From: Clostridia bacterium
GTDB taxonomy: Bacteria > Bacillota > Clostridia > Christensenellales > UBA1242
Direction of reading: 5' to 3'
Length of the DNA: 64,000 bases
NCBI GenBank assembly: GCA_017453125.1
Contig: JAFTKS010000019.1
Location: forward strand, 1 to 64,000
The position numbers and the translations under genes were made by a program. The notes beneath the pieces are model-generated. The model was given only the letters and a program-made list of their open reading frames with translations, searched no databases and was not told the DNA's origin. This document shows positions 32,466 through 39,669 of the stretch, piece by piece (position 1 is the first letter of the stretch; the number at the start of each line of letters is the position of its first letter).

Positions 32466-33125
32466 ATGAAATATTCAAGATCTATATTTATTTTTTCAAT
32501 AATTAATTTAATTTGTACTTTTATTTGTATCAAATATTTGCCTGATAATGTCATATTCGGAATAACTGGTAATTTTTATGCGTCTGAATTTATTAGTAAA
32601 TGGGCAAATTTAATTATACCAATTGCACAGGTTATTTGTATGGGAATAATATATTTTGTTGATGTATTCAATAGAAATGTTCCACACAAATATAGATACC
32701 TTATTTCTTGGGTTGCAATTGCTTTTACTACATATCTTATGTGGGTTCTTATGTTTTTACAACTTGAGAATAATGAAATTGGTGTTCCTCTAAATTGGCC
32801 TTGGACAATTATTATTCTATTTCCTATTGCATTATTCTTGTTTGCTGAAGGATTTGATGAATACAACAAGAATCCAAATGAATTCTCAATCTTTGGTGTA
32901 AAATGGGTAAAAGGTAGTAGCCTTGTTTGGAGTAAAACTCATAAAATGGCAGGTATTATTACCGAAATTGTTGCAATTACATTGATTGTTTTATCGATTG
33001 TTAACGAACTTGTTTGGCATACAAATTGGATTTATTTAGTTGCAGTATTGATTTGGGTATTTGTTTATTATCTGTTTACCTTGCTTTATTCATATGCTTT
33101 GGCAAAAGAATACGGTACTAATTAA
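32466..33125 (+). CDS. SdpI/DUF1648-family membrane protein
   Basis: The 219-residue protein has six likely membrane segments. The first loop contains LPDNVIFGITGNFYASEFISKW, the DUF1648 signature (LPD-x-V-x-x-H-x-x-x-G). The C-terminal part has FGVKWVKGSSLVWSKTHK, the SdpI block (G-x-R/K-x-x-x-x-x-x-x-x-x-x-W-x-x-T-H). SdpI gives immunity to the SdpC toxin and signals to its repressor; no sdpC or sdpR is visible. The ATG at 32466 has AAAGGAG upstream. Confidence 0.7.
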   Translation: MKYSRSIFIFSIINLICTFICIKYLPDNVIFGITGNFYASEFISKWANLIIPIAQVICMGIIYFVDVFNRNVPHKYRYLISWVAIAFTTYLMWVLMFLQLENNEIGVPLNWPWTIIILFPIALFLFAEGFDEYNKNPNEFSIFGVKWVKGSSLVWSKTHKMAGIITEIVAITLIVLSIVNELVWHTNWIYLVAVLIWVFVYYLFTLLYSYALAKEYGTN

Positions 33126-33135
33126 TCAATTTTGG

Positions 33136-33161
33136 CTCCTCGTCATAGAGGAGTTTTTTTA
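33136..33161 (+). terminator. Terminator after the SdpI-like gene
   Basis: CTCCTC (33136-33141) pairs with GAGGAG (33148-33153), followed by seven Ts. Confidence 0.82.
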
Positions 33162-33262
33162 CATAATTTGGATAGGGGATATTGTTATAATTTGACGATA
33201 AAATAACCAAAATATTATTACAAAGTAATTCTTTTACTTTGTGTAATATAGGAGGTGAAAAT

Positions 33263-33418
33263 ATGGCAAGTAGAAAATGTGATTGTACAACCAGAAAGTC
33301 AGCTTCAACTAGTAGAAAGTCTTCTAGTAGAAAAGCTGAGGCTAGTACAGATAATGCAAAAACTTCTAGTAGAACTTCAGCAAAGCAAACTTCTAGTAGA
33401 ACAAGAAATTGTAACTAA
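33263..33418 (+). CDS. Ser/Thr/Arg/Lys-rich protamine-like 51-residue peptide
   Basis: The ATG follows an exact AGGAGGTG, one of the strongest ribosome sites in the window, so I take the gene as real. The peptide contains almost only Ser, Thr, Arg, Lys and Ala, with repeated SSR and TSSR units (TSRKSSSRK, TSSRTSAKQTSSRTR). It has no hydrophobic segment, and has Cys near both ends (RKCDC and RNCN). This composition resembles protamines and spore-coat or spore-core basic proteins. A nucleic-acid-binding or spore role is inference. It lies just upstream of the tRNA-Val/Gly pair. Confidence 0.65.
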   Translation: MASRKCDCTTRKSASTSRKSSSRKAEASTDNAKTSSRTSAKQTSSRTRNCN

Positions 33419-33548
33419 TTAGCCTAGTTTCACATTAAACCTTAAATATTTCATTTGTGCATTTGTAGACTTTATCATTGCAAAATAAAATGTTTAAGGT
33501 TTTTTATTTTTTATTTTAAAAAATTTTTAAAAAAGTTATGAAAAAGGG

Positions 33549-33577
33549 TTGCATCTTTTTGAAAATAGTGGTATATT
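33549..33577 (+). promoter_or_regulatory. Promoter of the tRNA-Val/tRNA-Gly pair
   Basis: TTGCAT at 33549-33554 and TATATT at 33572-33577 with a 17-bp spacer, about 33 bp before the tRNA-Val. Between the preceding gene and this promoter (33436-33512) there is a long-loop hairpin ending AAGGTTTTTT that probably terminates the small basic-protein gene. Confidence 0.65.
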
Positions 33578-33610
33578 AATAGAGTACTTGAAAGGAAGTA
33601 CGTTAAATGT

Positions 33611-33686
33611 GGGGGTTTAGCTCAGCTGGGAGAGCATCTGCCTTACAAGCAGGAGGTCATAGGTTCGAGCCCTATAACCCCCACCA
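33611..33686 (+). tRNA. tRNA-Val (anticodon TAC)
   Basis: The 76-nt gene folds as a full cloverleaf. Acceptor GGGGGTT pairs with AACCCCC, the anticodon loop is CTTACAA, the T arm holds GGTTCGAGCC, and CCA is encoded. It lies 11 bp upstream of tRNA-Gly. Confidence 0.97.
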
Positions 33687-33697
33687 TTTTATTATTT

Positions 33698-33772
33698 GCG
33701 GGAGTGGCTCAGTGGTAGAGCGTCGCCTTGCCAAGGCGAATGTCGCGAGTTCGAATCTCGTCTTCCGCTCCA
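33698..33772 (+). tRNA. tRNA-Gly (anticodon GCC)
   Basis: The 75-nt gene folds as a full cloverleaf. Acceptor GCGGGAG pairs with CTTCCGC (one G-U), the anticodon stem-loop is GCCTTGCCAAGGC, the T arm is GCGAGTTCGAATCTCGT, and CCA is encoded. Its 3' end is the founder of the tandem array that follows directly. Confidence 0.97.
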
Positions 33773-34297
33773 ATCTAAGACCTCGTGTGAGGTCTTTTTT
33801 TTTCGCTTAATGACGAGATTCTATAGACTAACGTCTATATATCTACGATATGAACTCGCTAATTCGCGTGTGCTCGTTTTTACAAAACGAGGGCGATCGC
33901 AAGCTTTTGATAAAATCTTGCTCGGCAACGAACACGTCTTCCGCTCCAATCTAAGACCTCGTGTGAGGTCTTTTTTTTCGCTTAATGACGAGATTCTATA
34001 GACTAACGTCTATATATCTACGATATGAACTCGTTAATTCGCGTGTACTCGTTTTTGCAAAACGAGGGCGTTCGCAAGCTTTTGATAAAATCTTGCTCGG
34101 CAACGAACACGTCTTCCGCTCCAATCTAAGACCTCGAATGAGGTCTTTTTTTTGCTTGATGACGAGATTCTATAGACTAACGTCTATATATCTACGATAT
34201 GAACTCGCTAATTCGCGTGTACTCGTTTTTGCAAAACGAGGGCGTTCGCAAGCTTTTGATAAAATCTCGCTCGGCGACGAACACGTCTTCCGCTCCA
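33773..34297 (+). repeat. Tandem array of three ~175-bp units carrying tRNA-Gly fragments
   Basis: The units span 33773-33948 (176 bp), 33949-34123 (175) and 34124-34297 (174) and are about 95% alike. Each starts with ATCTAAGACCTCG and a terminator hairpin (AGACCTC/GAGGTCT plus Ts). Next come GACGAGATTC, about 30 nt containing the hairpin TATAGAC-TAAC-GTCTATA, and GAACTCGC. A second hairpin CTCGTTTT/AAAACGAG follows, and the unit ends with a copy of the tRNA-Gly 3' end, CGTCTTCCGCTCCA. The two flanking pieces are exactly the two halves of the antisense tRNA-Gly T arm (GACGAGATTCGAACTCGC), split by the hairpin insert. A decayed fourth unit start follows at 34298. Confidence 0.93.
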
Positions 34298-34334
34298 ATC
34301 TAAAACTTTTAATTAGTATTTTATGTAAAGTAAA

Positions 34335-34366
34335 AAAACACCTAGATTTTACACACTAGGTGTTTT
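34335..34366. terminator. Bidirectional terminator at the end of the tRNA-Gly array
   Basis: AAAACACCTAG (34335-34345) pairs perfectly with CTAGGTGTTTT (34356-34366). It lies between the array and the convergent hypothetical gene. Confidence 0.82.
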
Positions 34367-34377
34367 GTGTTTGAAAT

Positions 34378-35031
34378 TCAATTGATTTGACGTTCGGGAT
34401 TGATGATAAAGTGGTTTATATTTAGTTGCAGGTAATCGTGTGGACTTTGTATTAAATTTCCGCATTCATCTAAGTATGTTGGGAGATTTTGCATTGTAGC
34501 AAATATTTTTATGCTTATTGGATTTCTTTCAGATATTAAGTTGTTGATAGCTTGTTGTAAAAATTTATTTTCTGTATTGTCTAGAAAAAAGTTTATCTCA
34601 AATTTTCCATATTTTTTGTAGCATCTAGTAATTTCAAAAGGCATTGGGCAATCTGTATGTAATTCAATTATTTTTTTGAAATTATTTTCATTAAATGCTT
34701 GAATATGTTCTTCTCTTGATTGTATTTGTGTAGGATATAAATTTAATTGTTGGTAAATCTTTAGCATAATAAGAGATGTTATATAGTCTCTAGCTAGGAT
34801 TTTTTTATGGAAATCATCAGAACAATTATCAAGAGTTTTCTCAATTACGATTTCGTTATTTTTATTAATATAAATATTTATAGGTTTTATGTTGTTATCG
34901 GGCGATGACAAGCATTCTTTTGCGGTAATTAAAAAATCTTTTGGGCAACTTGTAGTGATAAAGTTGTCCTTGGTTTTTCCGCAAGTTAGATAGTTTTCTA
35001 TAAAATAATTGTTTATTTCTTCTCTTTTCAT
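34378..35031 (-). CDS. Hypothetical 217-residue protein
   Basis: A soluble protein starting KREEINNYFIENYLTCGKTKDNF, with mixed alpha/beta character and no signal peptide or membrane segment. Cys residues occur near 17, 29, 40, 69, 125 and 133. The ribosome site is poor. It is a lone gene between the two tRNA loci, read toward the tRNA-Gly array. The family is not recognised. Confidence 0.65.
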   Translation of the reverse strand: MKREEINNYFIENYLTCGKTKDNFITTSCPKDFLITAKECLSSPDNNIKPINIYINKNNEIVIEKTLDNCSDDFHKKILARDYITSLIMLKIYQQLNLYPTQIQSREEHIQAFNENNFKKIIELHTDCPMPFEITRCYKKYGKFEINFFLDNTENKFLQQAINNLISERNPISIKIFATMQNLPTYLDECGNLIQSPHDYLQLNINHFIINPERQIN

Positions 35032-35179
35032 ATTTTAATTTTAACATATGTTTAGTTATTTGTGAATACCAATTTTTAATTTTTTTCGTTGTTATAATTT
35101 GTCAATAATTATAATTTTTGGTAATATTAAAGTAAGCAAATATATTCATTTATTTGCTATAAAATTGGGGGAGAAGACT

Positions 35180-35575
35180 ATGAATAAAGAAATACCTACG
35201 CTAATTGAATTAATTGAACAAGCATCTGAGGCGAATAAATTGCTAATCTCTAATGCGATTGCTATGGAGTGTGGGGATTTAGCTAAGGCTCAGAAATATA
35301 TTAAAGAGGCATCGTCTTTAATTGATACAATGATAAAAGATGTATTTATAGAAGTGAAAGAAGTTGTATCTGTTGATATTGATGATCTTGAAGACTATGA
35401 TATGTCTATTTTGGATATATCAAAACTATTAGCAAAAATAACTAGCAATGCATCTAGTTTGATTGAATGTTATATTAATGAATTTTCGGAATCTGTAAGG
35501 GTAAATACTGAAAAGAAATTAGTCAAATGTATTAACGCAACTAAAGAGTTGGCATTGTCTTTGCTGTTAAATTAG
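35180..35575 (+). CDS. Hypothetical helical protein, 131 residues
   Basis: An all-helical, acidic protein (IPTLIELIEQASEANKLL; DLAKAQKYIKEASSLIDTM) with heptad-like leucine and isoleucine spacing and no membrane segment. I start it at the ATG at 35180 because GGGGGAG is just upstream; the frame is open earlier but without support. It lies immediately before the tRNA-Cys/Leu promoter. The family is not recognised. Confidence 0.65.
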   Translation: MNKEIPTLIELIEQASEANKLLISNAIAMECGDLAKAQKYIKEASSLIDTMIKDVFIEVKEVVSVDIDDLEDYDMSILDISKLLAKITSNASSLIECYINEFSESVRVNTEKKLVKCINATKELALSLLLN

Positions 35576-35671
35576 ACGTTATTTTAAATATTTATATTAA
35601 CAAAGTAGGAATATTTTGCATATAAAATTATCATAATATAAAATTCTAAGTAAAATTTTTTTAACAAACAC

Positions 35672-35700
35672 TTTACTTATCTTATTTTATGTGATATACT
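35672..35700 (+). promoter_or_regulatory. Promoter of the tRNA-Cys/tRNA-Leu pair
   Basis: TTTACT at 35672-35677 and TATACT at 35695-35700 with a 17-bp spacer, 16 bp before tRNA-Cys. Confidence 0.7.
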
Positions 35701-35716
35701 TACTTTGTTAATTTAT

Positions 35717-35791
35717 GGCACCATAGCCAAGCGGTAAGGCCCGGGTCTGCAAAACCCTCATGCCTCAGTTCGAATCTGAGTGGTGCCTCCA
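35717..35791 (+). tRNA. tRNA-Cys (anticodon GCA)
   Basis: The 75-nt gene: acceptor GGCACCA pairs with TGGTGCC, anticodon loop TCTGCAA, T arm CAGTTCGAATCTG, CCA encoded. It precedes tRNA-Leu by 47 bp. Confidence 0.97.
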
Positions 35792-35838
35792 TTTGTATGA
35801 GCATATCTTCCAATTTGAAAGTTATGCTCATAAGTTTT

Positions 35839-35925
35839 GCTGGTGTGGCGAAATCGGCAGACGCACAGGACTTAAAATCCTGCGGTGTAACAACCGTACC
35901 AGTTCAAGTCTGGTCACCAGCACCA
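35839..35925 (+). tRNA. tRNA-Leu (anticodon TAA)
   Basis: The 87-nt class II tRNA: acceptor GCTGGTG pairs with CACCAGC, anticodon loop CTTAAAA, a variable arm (CGGTGTAACAACCG), T arm CCAGTTCAAGTCTGG, CCA encoded. Its 3' end is repeated in the array that follows. Confidence 0.97.
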
Positions 35926-36291
35926 AAAATGCGAACGATAAGTTCGCTTTTTTTGTTTCAGTGACCAGTATGTGCAACGCACATTTTTTTCTAACGAAAA
36001 AACTTGAACAGTATTCGTCGCATACCAGTACAAGTACTTATGCTCCGAAATTACTCATTTTATTCGTAAGGCAAGTCGTGGTCACCAGCACCAAAATGCG
36101 AACGATAAGTTCTCTTTTTTTGTTTCAGTGACCAGTATGTGCAACGCACATTTTTTTTAACAAAAAACTTGAACAGTATTCGTCGCATACCAGTACAAGC
36201 ACTTATGCTCCGAAATTACTCATTTTATTCGTAAGGCAAGTCGTGGTCATCAGCACCAAAAATGCGAACGATAAGTTCGCTTTTTTTGTTT
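35926..36291 (+). repeat. Tandem array of two ~167-bp units plus a partial one, carrying tRNA-Leu fragments
   Basis: The units span 35926-36093 (168 bp) and 36094-36258 (165 bp); a third copy of the first 33 bp (terminator) ends near 36291. Each unit starts with the terminator GCGAAC-GATAA-GTTCGC and Ts. GTGACCAG follows, then a 34-nt insert with hairpin ATGTGC-AAC-GCACAT and Ts, then CTTGAAC, a T-arm-like TACCAGTACAAGTAC, and finally a copy of the tRNA-Leu 3' end (TGGTCACCAGCACCA; last unit TGGTCATCAGCACCA). GTGACCAG and CTTGAAC are the two parts of the antisense tRNA-Leu T arm. The layout matches the tRNA-Gly array although the sequences are unrelated. Confidence 0.93.
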
Positions 36292-36420
36292 TTGTTCAGG
36301 AATTTGGATAAGTGTTAATGATTTTTTATAAATTTAATTATTAATGATTGTAATGAATCTATTTTATATGGTAAAGGTAGTATATTCCTTTTTTCATTTT
36401 TAATATGTCTTAATCTTTGT

Positions 36421-36449
36421 TTGACAAAATTTTATTATATATTTATAAT
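36421..36449 (+). promoter_or_regulatory. Consensus promoter of the dCMP deaminase gene
   Basis: TTGACA at 36421-36426 and TATAAT at 36444-36449 with a 17-bp spacer: a perfect housekeeping promoter. The stretch from the array end to here (36292-36420) is AT-rich and empty. Confidence 0.85.
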
Positions 36450-36477
36450 GAAATTAGAATTATATATTAGGTGGTTT

Positions 36478-36975
36478 ATGGATAAAAGAAGTGATTATAT
36501 TAAATGGGACGAATATTTTATGGCAATTGCGAAGTTGTCTGCCGAAAGAAGTAAAGATCCAAATACTCAAGTAGGTGCTTGTATTGTGTCAAATGATAAT
36601 AGGATTCTAGCTTGTGGATATAATGGTGCACCAAATGGATTTGATGATGATGACTTTCCTTGGAAAAGAGAAGGTAACCCTCTGAATACAAAGTATATGT
36701 ATGTTTGTCACGCAGAATTGAATGCTATACTTAATTATAGGGGATTCAGAAAGGATTTTGAAGGTGCAAGAATTTACGTTGAATTATTTCCTTGTAATGA
36801 ATGTGCAAAGGCTATTATTCAGTCGGGAATTAAAAAAGTAATTTACGCATCGGATAAATACAATGGAACAGAATCAAATATGGCATCTAAGAAATTATTT
36901 TCTGAATGCGGAGTTGATTATGTGAAGTTTTCTTCAGATAAGAAGATTGAAATTGATTTGACAGAAAAAGAATAG
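36478..36975 (+). CDS. Deoxycytidylate (dCMP) deaminase
   Basis: The 165-residue protein is of the zinc-dependent cytidine/deoxycytidylate deaminase family: [10 protein letters not shown], the zinc and catalytic HAELNAIL, and the second zinc site PCNECAKAI. It converts dCMP to dUMP for dTMP synthesis (ComEB/Dcd type). I start it at the ATG at 36478 after AGGTGG; the frame is open upstream into the promoter, which rules out the longer version. It is a single-gene unit with its own promoter and terminator. Confidence 0.92.
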   Translation: MDKRSDYIKWDEYFMAIAKLSAERSKDPNTQVGACIVSNDNRILACGYNGAPNGFDDDDFPWKREGNPLNTKYMYVCHAELNAILNYRGFRKDFEGARIYVELFPCNECAKAIIQSGIKKVIYASDKYNGTESNMASKKLFSECGVDYVKFSSDKKIEIDLTEKE

Positions 36976-36980
36976 TTGAA

Positions 36981-37047
36981 AAAACTCCTCGATATATTGT
37001 TTTGAACATTATTGTTTTCAACAAATATATAGGGGAGTTTTTTTATT
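36981..37047 (+). terminator. Terminator after dCMP deaminase
   Basis: AAAACTCC at 36981 pairs with GGAGTTTT near 37034-37041, with a T run; the inner part ATATATTGTTT/AACAAATATAT extends the pairing. Confidence 0.7.
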
Positions 37048-37104
37048 TTATAACTTTTTTTGTCTTTTTAATACAAATTTATAAATATATAAATAAAATT
37101 ATAA

Positions 37105-38022
37105 TTATACAAGTGTCACTGGTACAAATTCTAATCTATCAGTTGTTATGAATCTCGCAATATCTTTATATACTTCTTCATTGTTAATTTCATTAATTAA
37201 TTCGTGTCGTGCATCTTGATAGCATTTTAAAAACACTTTCTTTTTTGCTTGGCCATATGTGAAAAACAATTTAAATAAACCATTTTTACCACTTACTGGG
37301 TCGGCGGTGCCAGAAATTATAAGGATTGGTAGATAAAATGGGATATTTTTTAAGTTTTTATAATTTTTCTTTCCATTTTTGAATAGAGACCAGTAAAAGT
37401 TGTTTGGAAATGTCTTTCCGCATAGTTCGTCTTGTGTATATTTATTCCAAACAGATTCGTTTCTGCTTAGCCAATTACCATCTTTGAAAGTTTTGCCATA
37501 TTTTTTGATGCTCATATTTTCGATTAGTCGTGCAGGTTTCTTTTTTTGTCCAAATAACTTTAAAACTGAGGCAACACCATATCCCATTTTGAATGCCATA
37601 TTATTTGTATATGTTGAACCGCAAAGTACGGCGTTTTGGATTTTGAATCCGTTCTCAATTAAATATCTTTGTGTTATGAATGAGCCGAAAGAATATCCAA
37701 ATATGGAAATTGGGAGTTTGTATTTTTCTTTCAAATAATCTGTAATGATTATCTGGTCTTGAACTATTTCTTGGAAGATATCTCCGTGAGAATAACCCAA
37801 TGGCAAATTATTGTTTAATGCCGTTGCTCCGTGTCCTCTTAGGTCGGAGGCAAAAACTATTAGGCCTTGTGTATTAAGAAATTTTGCAAAGTCATTGTAT
37901 CTTTTTGCGTGTTCTTGCATTCCGTGAATTATTTGAACTACGCCTGTTGGGTTGTCTACATTATCCCAGGCGTAGCAAGTAACTTCAAAGTTTTCGTAGC
38001 ATTTTAATTTTAGCGTTTTCAT
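37105..38022 (-). CDS. Alpha/beta hydrolase, monoacylglycerol lipase/lysophospholipase-like
   Basis: The 305-residue protein has the Ser-hydrolase fold. The nucleophile is Ser111 in GYSFG, the acid is in ISGTADPVS, and the histidine is in DARHELINE; HGMQEH and ASDLRGHG are typical of PldB/monoacylglycerol lipases. It has no signal peptide, so it is cytoplasmic. Its ATG overlaps the glpK stop (TAATG), coupling the two. Releasing glycerol for GlpK would make a coherent pathway; the substrate is inferred. Confidence 0.82.
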   Translation of the reverse strand: MKTLKLKCYENFEVTCYAWDNVDNPTGVVQIIHGMQEHAKRYNDFAKFLNTQGLIVFASDLRGHGATALNNNLPLGYSHGDIFQEIVQDQIIITDYLKEKYKLPISIFGYSFGSFITQRYLIENGFKIQNAVLCGSTYTNNMAFKMGYGVASVLKLFGQKKKPARLIENMSIKKYGKTFKDGNWLSRNESVWNKYTQDELCGKTFPNNFYWSLFKNGKKNYKNLKNIPFYLPILIISGTADPVSGKNGLFKLFFTYGQAKKKVFLKCYQDARHELINEINNEEVYKDIARFITTDRLEFVPVTLV

Positions 38023-39500
38023 TAATTGTCTCCAAGTGTTTTATTAACTGCATTATGCCAATTAGCAATAAGTTGATTTTTCTTTTTTGTTGACATTTTT
38101 GGCGAGTATGTAATTAGTGTTTTTATTTTTGTTTTTATTTCTGATATTGATTTGAAATACTTAAGAGAAAGACCCGTCATATATATAACACCAAGTGCAG
38201 TGCATTCGGTAGATTCTGATTTTATTACTTTCTTTCCTAATATATCTGCTTGGTATTGCATTAGGAATTCGTTTCTGGATACTCCGCCATCTACGTGAAG
38301 TTCTTTGACACTTATGCCTTTATGTTCCATACAGGATACAATATCAAATGTATTGTATGCCATACTTTCAAGTCCTGCTCTTATAATATGGTCTTTAGTT
38401 GTTGCTCTTGTTAGTCCTACTATTGCACCAGTTGCGGTTGAATTCCAATAAGGTGCACCCATACCTGTGAATGCTGGGACAAAATAAACACCTTCTGTTC
38501 CATTTTCAAGTTTTGAACAAATTTCGCTGGATTCTTTGTTGCTGGATAGAACTTTTAGATTATCTATTAGCCAGTTTACAACAGTTCCTGCATTGAAGAT
38601 ACTTCCTTCAAGTGCGTACGATGTTTTGTCGTTAATTGTCCAAGCAACTGTCGAAAGCATTTTATCGTTATGAATAGGGGTATCTCCTGTATTGCTAAGT
38701 ATAAAGCAACCAGTTCCGTATGTTGCCTTTGCTAGTCCCTTTGTTGTGCAACCTTGTCCAAATAATGATGATTGTTGGTCGCCAAGTATTGCTCCAATTT
38801 TTATTTTTCCATACTTTGTATAGGCTGTTCCTAATTGAGTGCCGTTGGATACAACTGTTGGTAGAATGTCTTTTGGTATTCCAAAATATTTAAGTAGTTT
38901 TTCGTCCCAAGTCATTGTTTTTATATTGAACAACATAGTTCGGCTTGCATTGCTTGTATCGGTAATAAAGTGTTCACCTTTGGTTAGTCTATAGGTAAGA
39001 TAGGAATCAATTGTTCCAATACATAGTTTATTTTCTTTTAAAAGTTTCTGTACAGGCTTTGAATTCTCTAATAGCCATTTGATTTTTGTGGCAGAAAAAT
39101 AAGGGTCTACAATTAGTCCTGTGCTACTTTTAATATACTTTTTCATTCTTTTAGGAATTTTTTCGCAATAATCTTTCGTTCTTCTACATTGCCACACAAT
39201 AGATGGACAAACACTTTTTCCAGTGTCTTTGTTCCAAGCTACTATGCTTTCTCTTTGGTTTGTAATTCCAAGTCCAATGATTTCATCGGTTTTGATTTGA
39301 GAATCCTTTATTGCTTTGTTTAATGTTCGTTGCATAACTTCCCAAATTTCGTTTGCGTCGTGTTCAACCCAGCCTGATTTAGGGAAGTATTGTTTGAATT
39401 TTTCGTTTGTGATATTTATAATTTTGTTTTCTTTGGCATCATAAACAAGTGTTCTTGCAGAGGTGGTTCCTTCATCTAATCCTAAAATATATCTTTCCAT
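38022..39500 (-). CDS. glpK: Glycerol kinase
   Basis: The 492-residue FGGY kinase has GLDEGTTSARTLVYD at the start (usual DQGTTSSR), GDQQSSLFGQ (about 242-251), and PAFTGMGAPYWN (about 338-349). It makes glycerol-3-phosphate from glycerol. It is divergent from the glycerol-3-phosphate oxidation genes at 39670-42628 and upstream of the lipase-like gene, forming a glycerol-use cluster. No glpF permease is in view. Confidence 0.95.
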   Translation of the reverse strand: MERYILGLDEGTTSARTLVYDAKENKIINITNEKFKQYFPKSGWVEHDANEIWEVMQRTLNKAIKDSQIKTDEIIGLGITNQRESIVAWNKDTGKSVCPSIVWQCRRTKDYCEKIPKRMKKYIKSSTGLIVDPYFSATKIKWLLENSKPVQKLLKENKLCIGTIDSYLTYRLTKGEHFITDTSNASRTMLFNIKTMTWDEKLLKYFGIPKDILPTVVSNGTQLGTAYTKYGKIKIGAILGDQQSSLFGQGCTTKGLAKATYGTGCFILSNTGDTPIHNDKMLSTVAWTINDKTSYALEGSIFNAGTVVNWLIDNLKVLSSNKESSEICSKLENGTEGVYFVPAFTGMGAPYWNSTATGAIVGLTRATTKDHIIRAGLESMAYNTFDIVSCMEHKGISVKELHVDGGVSRNEFLMQYQADILGKKVIKSESTECTALGVIYMTGLSLKYFKSISEIKTKIKTLITYSPKMSTKKKNQLIANWHNAVNKTLGDN

Positions 39501-39669
39501 TTTTTTCTCCTAGGTGAATTGGCTATTTTTTTAAGTATAACATTTAAATTTATTTTAAGCAATTACATTAAATAAATTGATTGCAGTAGTTTGTTTGACA
39601 TATTTTTCAAATTAAAGTAGCATAATTTAAAGAATTAATTTTTATTCATTTGTTTTGATTGAGGTGCGT

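Noticed and set aside
33607-34359. Open frames running across the tRNA genes and their repeat array
   Set aside because: They read through tRNA-Val, tRNA-Gly, several terminators and repeat units of 176, 175 and 174 bp, so the frame changes from unit to unit. No ribosome sites are present. They are a by-product of the repeats.
35760-36131. Open frame across tRNA-Cys, tRNA-Leu and the first repeat unit
   Set aside because: It starts inside a tRNA and passes through two terminators; no ribosome site. Not a gene.
33773-36291. CRISPR array
   Set aside because: The repeats are 165-176 bp, directly abutting with no unique spacers, and no cas genes are near. They are tandem units derived from tRNA ends.
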